Assembly (NCBI RefSeq): GCF_003590095.1
Contig: NC_039481.1
Coordinates: 1 to 64,000, forward strand
Source: Trichoplusia ni
Taxonomy: Eukaryota > Arthropoda > Insecta > Lepidoptera > Noctuidae
Length of the DNA: 64,000 nt
Direction: 5' to 3'
Shown: positions 35,678 to 47,350 of the stretch, piece after piece
Layout: the number at the start of each line of letters is the position of its first letter
Position numbering within the stretch: position 1 is the stretch's first letter
Program-made: the position numbers and the translations under genes
Notes under the pieces: model-generated
The model's database searches: none
What the model saw: only the letters and a program-made list of their open reading frames with translations
Told to the model about the DNA's origin: nothing

Positions 35678-36442
35678 TGAGTGATATAATATAGACTTAG
35701 TTTCAGAAGCAAGTTAAAATCATCGACTGCATTATTAACCACACAGAGAGACAATCATAATATGAAACTAAAATTGAAAGTTTTTTCAATTAAACCTAAT
35801 ACTGCAAACAAATCTGACCCAAACCATTAAACAAACATTGCTATAAAACCAAAAAAAAAAGAGAACATCAAATTTAAATCCAACATTTAAAAATGGAGTG
35901 TCAATATTGACTTCGAAACCGTTAATTTAAAATTCAAATACCACGTCCGTTACAAAATGCGATAGCAATCACGATCATTAATGTAGGTTGATACCATATA
36001 GGCAGAGTCGGGGTCACTCGCTGACATTTTAAAGAATTCGCTCTAAACAATGGTACCGTGAAATCTGTTGTTTTGTTCCCATTGTTCAGGCATAAAGGGA
36101 AAGTCCATTAAGTTAGGAAAGCTTGTGAATGAAACGCGGTTTTTATGATTTTCATCCTAGTTGGGATATATCAATTTACGAGCGGTATGTGGTATATGGT
36201 ATTTTTGTGTGATGAGAAACTGGAGGCACTGTACGCTATAAAACATCCTTTGAAAGACCTTAGTATAAGTTCTATCTTTAGACATTATGTTTAGAAATTT
36301 ATAAAAATAGAAAATTCCATCGCTTTAGAAACTTTGAAGTCTTTAACTTAGTACTTTTATCGCCGGCCAGTCATTTCCCTCTGAATATTATAAAACCTAA
36401 GTCATAAACTGTTCAGCAGATCGTCTAACGCTAGTGCACTTG
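35678..36442. other. Non-coding stretch, nothing specific seen
   Basis: AT-rich sequence with no recognised gene or repeat. Confidence 0.4.
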
Positions 36443-36452
36443 AGCGCCCCCT
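36443..36452. promoter_or_regulatory. CTCF-like core motif
   Basis: AGCGCCCCCT is the complement of AGGGGGCGCT, the invariant core of the CTCF binding motif. It continues as ACGGG on the + strand, giving CCCGTAGGGGGCGCT on the minus strand. CTCF is conserved in insects and binds insulators. The outer bases match less well, and similar GCGCCCCCTA motifs also occur inside some insect repeats, so the site may be repeat-borne. Confidence 0.35.
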
Positions 36453-36984
36453 ACGGGAGCAACATCCATCTACCCTCACACTGACAACACTGGCATCACT
36501 TGTACATGAGCAGTCCCCGAGGACGGACGCATACTTAAAATATATTACGTTCTCACAGAGTCGACGTTATTTTAAAGAGGTTGATATTTAAGATATAAGC
36601 CATTTTAATATCGGCTCGCCATTGAAGGGTCTTTATTGGCGAAATATGAAATTTCTGAGAGGATCCAGAGTAAGGGTGCTCTTTGTGAGACTGCAATTTT
36701 GTGATTTATAGCTTCAAAGTCTCTTTGTTGGGCAATAAGCAGCAAAGGCAGCATAAATTCATTTCCCGTCGTACTCCCACGTATGTAAATGCAACAAAGT
36801 GTACCTACTTTATAGAATTTGCCATGTGAAAGTGTACTCATGAATTGTAAAACTAATCGTTTCGATAATATTATGAGATATATCATACGATAATTTCGGA
36901 ACGTTAGAATATACCTTTCATACACTTAATTTTATCAAGAACTAACCGTACCGGTGAAATTTGTATCGCCTAAAAAAGTATAAC

Positions 36985-37110
36985 GAGTATGATAACACTT
37001 TTTACATCATTGCATAACTTGGATAAAACTGCACACGGTGTGCAAATTTTATTAAAATCGGTTTAGTAGTTAAGGAGTCTATCGCAGACCAACAACATGA
37101 CATCTGATTC
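36985..37110 (+). repeat. Interspersed repeat remnant
   Basis: 'gtgcaaattttattaaaatcggtttagtagttaaggagtc' followed by 'cagaccaacaacatgaca' fits a phrase common in lepidopteran interspersed repeats ('attaaaatcggttcagtagttt', 'aacaacgtgaca'). Ends not visible. Confidence 0.5.
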
Positions 37111-37620
37111 ATATTTATCAAAATGTACATATATCATTTTATACGTAATACTCCCAACTTAAGAGCACCACACGTACCCAGTAAGGCACGTTCATGTTAA
37201 CATACGAAACTTGACTATCTATCAAAACAATCTATAGCCACAAAAGAAACAGTACACGAAATACTAATTATAGTATTGGTAACCACTGACATTTTTACGT
37301 TTCCGTGAATAAATGAAAAAAAATCCTTCGTTCCAATCGCATGTAATAATTAAATAACAATGAAACCAATACTTGCTTGATTAAATTCTTTGTTTGATAG
37401 GATTGTAGTTTTATACGTTATTTAAATGTTGGCGGAACGTGTCGCAGCATGTTTGATTTAAAATGTGAAGTTTTTTTATTGTAACTGTTGTCGAGAGCAG
37501 CGTAGTTGACATATAACTCGATCTCATCTGTGTATGAAAGTGTTCGTGTGTTTATCCCCTAAGCGGTTCCAGATGAAAAATCTTCTACCAAAACATGTGC
37601 AATCTCCTGAAAAGTAGCTT

Positions 37621-37715
37621 TCCCCACTTCCCCCTAATGGGTGCAGTAACTTGATCACGTAACGCGAACTCATTAAGCCGGCTCTCAACGCCCTCAGCCT
37701 CTCGGCTACCTTAAA
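37621..37715 (-). repeat. tRNA-derived SINE head
   Basis: On the minus strand, GGTAGCCGAGAGGCTGAGGG contains an exact pol III A box (TAGCCGAGAGG). About 38 bases on, GAGTTCGCG takes the B-box position, followed by 'ttacgtgatcaagttactgc' and 'acccattagggggaagtgg'. No proper anticodon arm can be drawn, so it is a SINE and not a tRNA gene. A decayed relative lies at 31434-31470. Confidence 0.5.
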
Positions 37716-37839
37716 TTATTCACCAATAAATTCCCAAGACCGTCCATATGTGGAAGCCACAACAGTTGTACCTCAATAATCCACTTACAGTTACGGCAAC
37801 TTTGCTAATGATGCCGAATACACAGACAGTTTCCAATCA

Positions 37840-37965
37840 ACAACTTGCATATGCAAATAGCCCGGGCTGCCCTCTGTCGGATTCGGCGTTATGCCATTTA
37901 GTTCCCATTTCGGACCAACATCCGAGCTCCTAATTGCTCGCCCTGTGTTAACGATTGGAAGGGTT
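37840..37965. promoter_or_regulatory. GC-richer island with octamer and shared 11-mer
   Basis: The block contains TTGCATATGCAA (a perfect 12-bp palindrome, 37846-37857) overlapping ATGCAAAT (37851-37858), the POU octamer. It also has AGCCCGGGCT (palindrome) and TTAGTTCCCAT (37898-37908), an 11-mer found also at 16817 and 42108. Composition is clearly above background. It may be an enhancer or conserved element. Overlapping frames of 61 and 127 codons here have no family features. Confidence 0.3.
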
Positions 37966-39249
37966 GGATTTATCGGGAGGATTGCCTTGTTTTACTATCG
38001 TTTTTTGATTTCGAGGCCCAAAAGTTTGACTGTGATACTCATGTGGAATACGTATATGGGGATTAGGCTTAGCTCTTACGTAAATGGAGTGGTTGGGTAT
38101 GTATACATAATATATGGACTACCTTCATATTACGACATTAGTTGCGTTGTTAGTATACTCAATACAGTTTACAGGTGGATTCGGGTTCAAGTCTCTTTAT
38201 ACTTACGGAGAAGTACTCTTATTTTGTCTAAAACTAGTCGATCGATATATTTTGCAAAATCAAATCTGTACTGAGACAAAATATAACAAAATATTTTAGG
38301 AATTATTAATTTTGTTCTCTAAAATCAATAATAATAGCGGTGATCGAGTTTATGCTCAACAATGTCTATTAGGGGCTGTTTCGGTCACTTATCAGATAAA
38401 TATTTGTCATGTCCGAAAACCGATGAATTTTCTCGTTAAAGTACTATATTTAGCTGGCTTCGTTCCCATAAGAGCAATACCCTCTCCATTGTTTTCATTC
38501 GGCCCTATTGTTAAATATTTTACGTCCATTCATCGATTTCCTAAAATTGGACATTCTGTTAGCTATCGCCAGTATCCAGTTGACAGGAAAAAAGAAATAA
38601 AGAACCCTTCCTTTTTGTACTTTCTAATAATAACCCAAATATTTAGAAGACGAAGAAGAGTATTTTTATCAATTTCAAAGCAAGTTGACCTGTGGTAGTG
38701 ATTGCGTCTACCTTTTGTACCATAATAAGAGTATAGTCGCTAACGCCAACACGAAAAAGGAGAAGCAAAAATTTTAAAGGAACTTAAGCAAACTGTCACT
38801 TATATTTTCCTTCCGTCCTCCCTAAATCAATTATGGAGATCACTTTATTGGTCACGTCCAAGTTAATGTCAGATTCCCCTCTGAAACTTGAGGTACTATC
38901 AACGTTCAGTTAGTTAGTGTTGAAGCTCTAAAACCTTTATTGAAATATACCCTCCTTTGTAAACAACGAAGCACGTTCAGACGATCCAATTACCAGCTAA
39001 CAGTATTCCCAATATATTTCAAACCAATTATATTGGTAAGTTAGCATAGAAATTACTTATACTCAATTACGTACAAGGTATCAATATCAGGCAACCGCCT
39101 AATATAGGCCAAATTTAGATACACATCTCTGTATACACAGCCTTGCCTATGTTCCAATAACATATTTACCATTCATATATCTGGCCAATTTAGTTCTAAA
39201 CTCCCCGGGGGTGTAATATATTATTCAGGGGGAGACGGGGTACAATTGG
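37966..39249. other. Non-coding stretch with unexplained open frames
   Basis: Several overlapping + open frames of 61-128 codons (to 38698) cover this stretch. They lack a good start context, signal peptides or recognised domains, and the translations are rich in residues coded by AT-rich codons. I regard them as chance. Confidence 0.4.
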
Positions 39250-39600
39250 CAATAAATATGCGTTACTTTGCAATAACATGCGATATGAATGGTTATTGTT
39301 AGTGGTTGTGGTTCTAAAGGTTTGTGGAACCAAAAATATGGCGCAGTTCTATGTTTCTGGTGTACCCACCCGCGCTTTAGCACGTTCTTGCAATTTTACA
39401 TCACGGTTTTCGGGGGATTGATTTGTGTGGTTTTATTGTTTTATCTTGCGTTTTCTGACTGTTTTCGTTTTGTATGGGTTCAGATTGGTTTTCTGTTCCG
39501 GTTTGGGAGTATTTCGATCGATGTATTGATTTTTTGCGTGCCCCGCGTTGGGCGGCAATACTTCGGTGTCAGAGAGCATAAAATGTAGATCGTCGAGTAC
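39250..39600 (-). mobile_element. Possible LTR-retrotransposon leader with Lys-tRNA primer site
   Basis: GCCCCGCGTTGGGCGGCA (39540-39557) matches 16 of 18 bases of the 3' end of insect tRNA-Lys including CCA. On the minus strand this would be a primer-binding site. The minus-strand sequence beyond it (39539 downward) is A- and C-rich, as many retrotransposon leaders are. No LTR boundary, gag or pol was found, so at most a small remnant survives. The + strand 99-codon frame (39289-39588) is the complement of this A-rich stretch and is hydrophobic by composition. Confidence 0.3.
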
Positions 39601-41823
39601 ACGAGAGAAGTAATATCATACTGTTGTGCAGGAATTTATCTAGCTCCATGACTTCTTCGTGTCGTAATTGCGTCAGCTTACATAAGATTTACGCTTGTAA
39701 TGACTTGTTACGCAGTGCTTTTTGCAAAATGAAATATGTGTCATTTAAAATACAGTACGGTTTGTTAAACATATACTTTAGATTGAGCCTTCAGTTTTTT
39801 TCTAGAAATACTGTAAGAGCTGGCTTAAAAAGTCACTAAAAGTAGAGATGAATGATAGTAAGGAAAACGAATTCTTGGATTCTGGAATGGAAAAATCTAA
39901 ATTTACATCACAGGCAAAGTTTTTAAGGCAAAGCAGCATACTAATGATATGGCGAGGCACATACGATTGCCTTTTATTTGTCCCAAAACGCTTATGACGG
40001 ATTTTATTGCCCTATTCAGAATAGCCTGCAAAAGGTCGCACCTACTCCAAACAGGGTTCGGAAACTACAGTTTTGTTCCACTTCTCAAATATATATTTCT
40101 CTCAAACCGATCCCGGGCTTAACGTGAAATATGTTCTAGATATCTGCGTACAATGATTGGGATTTTTGTATTAATATTAGTCCGAAGTTTTATACAGGTG
40201 CCGTGAAAATTAGATGGTCTTAAATTACCTACGCTATTACTTAATAAGTTGTTCTTGTACCGTAATCAGAAAAAGAGAATATTGAAGGCGAAAATAACGT
40301 AGTAGTATTAAAAATAGATGATTATAAATTATTTTTATTTCTGTGACGTTCACAGGTGGTATTTCAAAACCTTATAAATTTAAAACCTTAAAGATTAAAT
40401 ATCTCAATTATACTAAGTAGTATCAATATACAATTTCCCAAAGTTTTAGTACATAAATCGTTCGTTACTTTGTCTCAGTACACATGGTCTGTGAATTAGT
40501 ACATTTGTAAGACATCATGATATATGGTGACATGTATTAAACTCAAGATGTTAGTTTGCAGTGTGGCTTTGAGTCGTGCCAGCGCATTTAGTTGGTAGAT
40601 AGTTTGCATTCAGCTCGACACCCAAGGGAATTTAATAGGGGAAAACATTGTAGAGTATTACGTAGTCGACATTTATATAAGTATTGGCTGTTTGTAGTTT
40701 GTGTGATATAAGTAGCGCAATGTATATGGTTCATTCTGTTTATATTAAATTGGGTGGGTATGGAAAATCGGGCTTTTTATCTAAAGTAAGTGGAAGGCAG
40801 TTTTGTGAATACAGTTTTATCAACGTCTTGATTTGAACTATGGATTGATATGAAGATGCCCCATGTTGGGTGACACTAAATTCATAAGGGTATCAAACTG
40901 ATTGTAAAAATTATACAAATCCGTGCATCTAAATATTTCATTTGATTTTAATTTAGGTAAGAAGGTTATCGATTTTTCGACTATACTGCTTCTGTTGACG
41001 TTAGCGCCATATCACCGGTTTACATTTAATAATTATTTAAAAAGGTCTCTCTAAAAATACAGCTTTCCAAGAATGGATCGAAAACAATGCTGAACATAGA
41101 ATATAATTTTGATATGTCGACTAAAAGCTTATGAAAGCCGGATAATACGCTGCTATATTACCTTGTCGGGAACTCTGTCAAGGAAAATTCCTTCATTAAT
41201 TCATCAAGACTTCGTACAAGCAAATGAGGAAATAATAAATATAAAAAAAACATCCAACTCTACTAAGACACCTTCGTCAGACAATTTCACCCTCTCCTGA
41301 GATTTTCAACTGTACAAAAAATATCACACTTAATTACGACCTTTTCACGCAGACATTTTAAAGCTTTCCTAAGTAATATTTAAGGGTTTCAAAATCCCTT
41401 CAGAAAACGACGCTAATGTATTTTGAGAATACGCCGCGGAGGGGATAGGAATTTTTTAATTGAACTCGAACGTTCTCTTGTTTTATATTTTTGGAGCATC
41501 GTGGTCGAAACTTGGGGTACCTATGTCAAATTATATTACAGCTAGTTTATTTTGTTTATGGTTCCGGTTATTTACTGGCTTTACTTCAATATTTTCGTCA
41601 CGTTAAATTTATTTATGTGGTAACTTTTAAACAGAGTATTTTTTCTTTATTTCCCATTTAATTTCTGCTTGTAACTTTATTTTCTGACATGATTAAACTC
41701 TGCTGTTTTACAAATTCACACCTTGAAAGTATGTTATTTCTTATATTCGTTAAAATTATACCCTCTAACTAAGGTAATCCTTATTTCGCTTGGGTTTTAC
41801 AGATATTAAAGACACATGGATAA
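39601..41823. other. Non-coding stretch, nothing specific seen
   Basis: AT-rich sequence, no gene or clear repeat recognised. A CGCCGCGGAGGGG patch near 41431-41443 is locally GC-rich. Confidence 0.4.
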
Positions 41824-41895
41824 GGATCGAACGCGTGACACGCCAAGCACGGTAGTTTTAGCATTGTGACCTTCCACCACTCGGCTATCCGTGCA
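41824..41895 (-). repeat. tRNA-derived SINE head
   Basis: Minus-strand GCACGGATAGCCGAGTGGTG contains an exact A box (TAGCCGAGTGG). GCGTTCGATCC, 45 bases on, matches the B box at all but the first base. The region between cannot form standard D and anticodon arms. It is probably the head of a tRNA-derived SINE. The 'gcacggatagccgagtgg' start is familiar from moth SINEs. Low but real chance of a tRNA pseudogene instead. Confidence 0.6.
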
Positions 41896-42049
41896 GTTCT
41901 TTCTTTAAACTCTCCAACTGCTTTTCCAACGCATTTTCATCCAATCCCATGTATTGGACCAGCTGATGCAACATTTTATGTCCCGAGATCGGCGCTGAAA
42001 TACCTATATGGATAATAAAAGTCCATTCGCGTAAAAAAACGCCAGCAAC
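41896..42049. other. Non-coding sequence between SINE head and GC-richer island
   Basis: No identified feature. Confidence 0.35.
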
Positions 42050-42195
42050 CGGGATGATTCAGTGAGGGACACGAGTGGGGATAAAAAGAACTAAATGGAC
42101 CGACCATTAGTTCCCATTCCCTTCTGGTTTTCTTTAGTTTTTATTTTATGCGGTTCGGATGACCTCGCGTGAAGTTTTGTTCGGGAACATTGGAG
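42050..42195. promoter_or_regulatory. GC-richer island with shared 11-mer
   Basis: The block contains a GATTCAGTGAGGGACACGAG stretch with an initiator-like TCAGT (42059-42063) and TTAGTTCCCAT (42108-42118). A near-perfect small foldback is formed by AACTAAATGG and CCATTAGTT around ACCGA. Further right is GACCTCGCGTGAAG. It may be an alternative promoter or conserved element. No coding exon follows. Confidence 0.25.
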
Positions 42196-45100
42196 ATGGA
42201 AGGGTTGCTGATTGTTTAGGATTTATTCTATCTTCGTTAGGTTCGGCCTTCGTTTGTTTTGTAGCTAAAATTAACATTTCGCTTACATTCTAATCAGCAG
42301 TTTATCAAAACTGGATGCCACAAGAAATTTCAAGTGAACTCTTTGCTAAATTCAGCTGTTTCATTTCAGCTGATTTTGACAGATTTCGCTCAGCAGTTAA
42401 GTGACTGATGAGAGTAAATTAATTAAATGAATCTTGATTCGTTTGTGGTGGGTGGAGTACTTTATATCAAAATAATACCACTTTGACTTTGAAATCAAAC
42501 AAGAATTTAACCATATTTTAGAATCCTATGAAAACTGATGGTCCAACACAATGGTTCAAAAACTCAAGATTTTGTTAACTCAAAATTCTCCTGGAAAATC
42601 CAAAATACAAGTTCTAAAATCCCAGCATAGTAACTCGGGTGCCTTCAGTGCAGCAAAATGCATTAAACGCCATTCTTCTCAGGATCGACAGGTTACGTCA
42701 AGGTACAGAGAGATCTCCACTTGTCATTGTCAGAGTCTTAAAAGTAAAACGTTGCCTCACGAAAGGATTTTCTCCCGTGTCATATATCTCAGTGACTCAC
42801 GTGCCCTAGTCTATCCAAAACTTAGATTTGGGATAGACTGGATGCGTCAAAATTTTTGAATGGATCGGGCAAAGAAGGGCTTCATGTATTTTGTGAAAGA
42901 TTTATAAAAAAAAATAGCACGATCTACAAGAAGTTGTATCATTAACAACTAATAAGAAAATACAACTTTTAACGTCATTTTAGCGTTCATTTGAAATGTT
43001 TGTTTGATACTGGTTTTATCAGCAGCAATTATTCAATATTTTTGCTTCTTTTAACCGACTTCTAAAAGAGGATCAACTTGGAAGGTTTTTTAAGAATAAA
43101 ATATAATGTTAAAATTATTTTAATTCACATCCATAAATAGGTTAAAAAGACTGTATAACACATTTAGATAAACCCAAAATGAAGGTCCCAGTGCCATAAA
43201 TATTTTAAAGAATATTGAACTGCTCGGATTAAATAAATACCTTATTTTAATTTAATGTCAAAAGGTCACTCGGTCCGGTCTGTTTATCGACATAATTTAT
43301 TCGATGTTTGACCAGAACATTAATTAGTGTCATTATATATTTAACAAATTAGTGTATTGTAAATCTTCAGGTGATTAGGCTTATTGGTGATAATATGATA
43401 CATTTTAGGCAGGTTTCGTTTTTTCTTAGTATATTTTTATTGGAAAAAAAAGGAATAGTAAATTTTTTTCGGCAATTTTTTTTATCATTAAGCCATTAGA
43501 TTTACAATACCATTTACGACCTATGGTTGTGGACACTGAAAGTATTTGCTCTTTGTTTAAATTCTCGTAGTAGTATTCCCATGGGATTTGAAAAGTGACA
43601 GACAAAAAAAGAAAAATTTAAATACAAAAAATTTTTGCATCAATCACTTATCTCTATATAAGATTCAAATCACCATCCAAACTCGCTTTCATCAGAAACA
43701 ACACACTAATTATCCTCATTCTGAGTTAATGTAATAAAATAAAAACCACAGGGAAAACCTGAAAGTATCTAAATAAGTACATTGTAAGACGCGTCTCAAG
43801 GAAATTGGGTTAATTAATGATCCCTGAGTGCGGTGGTTGAGCGAGCAAGCTGTTACATTTGTACACCATTAGGCTTAATACATTAGAGTCTTGACATAAG
43901 AGGTCATGGCCTGGAGGCCAGTGCTCCTATTTGTAGACTAGGTGTGCTGACAAAACATTTGAAAGCCATAGCTTGGGTACAGTATGAATTTTCCCAATTA
44001 GATGCAGTTTTTCCAACAAAAAATCTTAAATTTTGGCGATGATAACGGATACCTATTCATTTGAATAGTCCTGCACTTTTCAGTTAAAGATAACTTGCTA
44101 CCTGTACCCAAAGACTTTGTTTACGTTTAAAGAAAAAATCAACCTATCCAACCTACATCCTCAAACCTATAATATTATACTCGACCATTATTACCTTAAG
44201 GTTCTTTCTAGAACAATAAAAAATTCCACATGGTATTTAAAATTTGACCGAACTCAATTTAATCAGGTTGTATAAAGGTTGTTCTTTCTTGTTTGCTATT
44301 TTAATTGAAAGTCATTTCATACAACCCTTCCAGTGACCACAGCTTTCAAAATGACTCTTGTAGGCGTCCCTTATTGACATTTCCTTAGATACTGACCGAT
44401 ATTAATACATTATAAGGTCAGTGTTAATTCTTTTAGAAGATCTTTTATCTTCGCACTCTGACTAATTATAATTATCATCGCACATGTCCTTGGGATGTGG
44501 GTGTTGCATAGGATGTAGGGAGATGGATTTTTATACGCCCACATTCCACTTAAAATAACAATAGGTAATTGCAGGATGAAAAGAATAATTAGATGAAGTC
44601 GGTTACAACTCAGAAAGTTTTTTGGATAATTATGAATTGTATTGACTTTGATCTGTAACTTTTCAGTTTTTCTACGCATAATGTAATATCTGCTTATAGA
44701 TTCCCCACTCCTGGACACAGGCGAATGTCTTGTCAAATACAGGGAACATTGTATATATTTCTAACATGAAATTAAACATAAGTTTAGTGAATATAACCAC
44801 ATAAATCTACGATTTACGATTCTTATTTTTATTATTAGCCCATTTATTCATTTATTTAAAACTCTTAAACTATGACTACATGTTTAGAAACTTAATGCGA
44901 TAGCTACTTTAATACTTGCAACATCTTTGTTTTAAAACATTCAATAACAAACACATAAAACATATATTGTTAAACAAATACAAAAAAAAAAAATCTAAGA
45001 AGAAGTCAACAAACGTTAACACAGAACCCATTTGAGTGGGACGGGAACATCTAAGTGAAAATTTTGCGGCAAATGATAAATAACAGGGTGACGGCCGAAT

Positions 45101-46127
45101 TTTGATGGCCACCCTTTGTATCGTATCTTGTTTCTGAGAGAGCTTATCCGTCCTTCGCATAATAGTGTGGACATTCGACTTGTTATCTAAGACGCCCGTC
45201 CGACCGATATCATGGCTAATGGATTTAATGGCGGAACAGACCTGATGCCAGATCAATTTTACATAAGTTCGGGTTGATGTTGTGTTGTATTATAGAGGGG
45301 TATACATGATGTGTCAGGTACAGAGAAGGTTGTGTTACGACCTCCTTAGTATCTTGTACAACGTAACTACCGAAACACACCATGATGTTTGTTCCGAATT
45401 TGGGTGTCATTTTTCTGTAATTACTGTGTGTGTTTAGAAAATAGAAATATGTAAGTATGTTAACGCGATCATTACGGTCCAGAACAGAGAATCTTGAAGT
45501 ATTTGGAGGAGACATTTGTCTAGCAGTGGAAGACAGTGAGTTACCTTGTACTCATAATACAAGTTTTGTTTAGTTTGAAACTAGATGGCTCTGCGTACAG
45601 TTCGAAAAGTATGAAAAAAAAAGTGCAATTCTTGCTTTGATTTTTATTGAGGGATACGGTATTGCGCTGCCGTTCGTGTCGCATTGCCGTCAATCCGATT
45701 GAGATTATCGAAGTGAAGAAAAAGAGAGTTCAACTGAAGTGTGTTTTATCACACACCGAATTGAAAAAAGATGTAAAATTCACATAAATTATATTGTTTT
45801 TAGAATTATGACCCATATGGTTATGAGAACATTTTAGACCTGGACACTAACAAATACTTCTTAAATTAACATTTTTGAGCTAGTAAAAGAGAAAAGCCAC
45901 AACAACTCTTACAAATCTTATAAACAAAGTCGTCTTTAGCCGTGTAAAGACGTCACGCAAAAAAATATTGCAGATGAATCAATTAAGATCATAAAAGTGC
46001 CGGCAATTTTGTTTCTGACGATTATCATTTTAATTAACCGTATAACGCGAATCAGTCGCTTTTTTTAATCATGTTCTTCAGAATGTCACTAGGCAAGTTC
46101 TAATTTAGGAATTCAACTTATTTATTA
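42196..46127. other. Long non-coding stretch
   Basis: No gene recognised. Open frames of 96-115 codons at 42551-42859 (+), 44410-44736 (-), 44909-45256 (-) and 45225-45515 (-) show no domain or motif, and most begin at non-ATG codons. A decayed 'ccactcctggacacaggc' phrase near 44704 may be another LINE-associated remnant. Confidence 0.4.
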
Positions 46128-46370
46128 CTAACTGTTGCCCGCGACTTCATCCGCGTGGTTGGAAGATATAAGTTATCATAACTATATTATACCTGCCCTC
46201 TCTTTTCCACATTTTACATTGTATTTTCGCTCGCGTATATAGCCTAAAACCTTCCTCAATTAATGGTTTATTTAACACAGAAAGAATTTTTTTAATTTGA
46301 ACCAGCAGTTCCTGAGATTAGCGCGTTCAAACAAACAAACAAACTTTTCAGCTTTATATATTAGTACAGA
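46128..46370 (-). mobile_element. Near-complete non-autonomous Helitron-like element (243 bp)
   Basis: On the minus strand it begins TCTGTACTAATATATAAAGC after an A and continues with the (GTTT)n stretch near 46331-46344. It carries 'gcgcgtt..aatctcaggaactgctgg' and ends GCGGGCAACAGTTAG followed by T. This is the lepidopteran Helitron group with 5' 'actaatattataaagctgaa' and 3' 'cgcgggcaacagctagt'. The terminal CTAG has mutated to TTAG; the other marks are intact. Non-coding. Confidence 0.8.
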
Positions 46371-47079
46371 TTTAATTATTATGCTCTATTAATGAAGACT
46401 CCATTCAGGATATATGTAACACAACAGATACTGTTGTGCAAATACCAGTTCAATTCTGAAATATCTGTGGAATGCAAATTAATTAATTCCGATACTCCAA
46501 TCAGCTGATTTACATACCAAAGCAATGTTATCAGTAATATGTACTCTGTATATGTGTAAGCTATTGAGATGTTGATTATATTGCGGTTTTATACCGCCTT
46601 GCGTGTGTATCTACTAAACTACTGAACATCATAATCACGGCTTTCTATAATACATAGATTTGGTTTATAGTTTCTCAATGATTGTGAATGGTGATTTATA
46701 AGCAGATTTGCATCGTAATGTTGGTTTTCGTTTTTTCGAAATTAATATGATATTTTCTATTCAACTTTATTCGAAGTGTAGATGAAGAAAGCCTTTGGGA
46801 AGTTTTGCTTGCAACAAATTACTATTACAAATTTAGTTTTCTACTTTTATTATATAAACACGGAGAATTTTACAAAAAATAGGTTTAGTTAACAATATAA
46901 TGGGTTCCTATTATACTATATTAGTATATATTGTAAGACCGCTGCTAGACGACATAAGAACAGTTCTAATATAGTTGCAAAACCTGAATACTTTTAATAT
47001 AGCACACAACACAGTATTTTTTATACTAGTTATACGTACAATACATAAATACGCCTGTCACTCTGAGTGATTGAATTCT
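46371..47079. other. Non-coding stretch, nothing specific seen
   Basis: AT-rich, no gene or repeat boundary recognised. Confidence 0.4.
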
Positions 47080-47205
47080 TGTGTCGCGGGGGTTTCTCAA
47101 ACATTCGATTTAATGCACATAAAAACAAGCATTGTACATCACAGAAATGCTTTTCCTGCGCGAGCATCGAACCCAAAACTATACTACTAGACTATCCATG
47201 CAGTT
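47080..47205 (-). repeat. SINE-like repeat with tRNA-related head
   Basis: In + orientation the order 'gtgtcgcgggggtttctcaaacat', 'tacatcacagaaatgctttt', 'cctgcgcgagcatcgaaccca' fits a common noctuid-type repeat. Its complement carries TAGTCTAGTAG (A-box match, about 47185-47195) and GGGTTCGATGC (near B box, about 47165-47175). The boxes are too close together for a tRNA gene. Confidence 0.6.
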
Positions 47206-47331
47206 TTAAATACCATTCTATCTCAGGCCCTAAAACATAGCAAATCAACAAAAAAGAAGTTTCATAACTTATGACATAATATTTCTAACCTCAACCTTAT
47301 TAAATATCATACCTCGTGGCACTTGAAGGTC

Positions 47332-47350
47332 TGACGTCACAGTTACGTCA
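47332..47350. promoter_or_regulatory. CRE palindrome with a second half-site
   Basis: TGACGTCA at 47332-47339 is followed by TTACGTCA at 47343-47350, giving two ACGTCA half-sites in the same orientation 11 bp apart. Confidence 0.35.

Noticed and set aside
38312..38698. 128-codon + open frame, the longest outside the gap
   Set aside because: No good start, no recognisable motif, and it overlaps other open frames in the same region; judged a chance frame.
39289..39588. 99-codon hydrophobic + frame that looks like a membrane protein
   Set aside because: The hydrophobicity comes from T-rich sequence, the complement of an A-rich stretch, and it ends across the possible primer-binding site.
41824..41895. 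Possible functional tRNA gene
   Set aside because: A and B boxes match, but the D and anticodon arms cannot be formed and the spacing suits a SINE head.
44909..45515. Two consecutive minus-strand frames (115 and 96 codons)
   Set aside because: Possible element remnant by composition, but no transposase, RT or other motif could be recognised.
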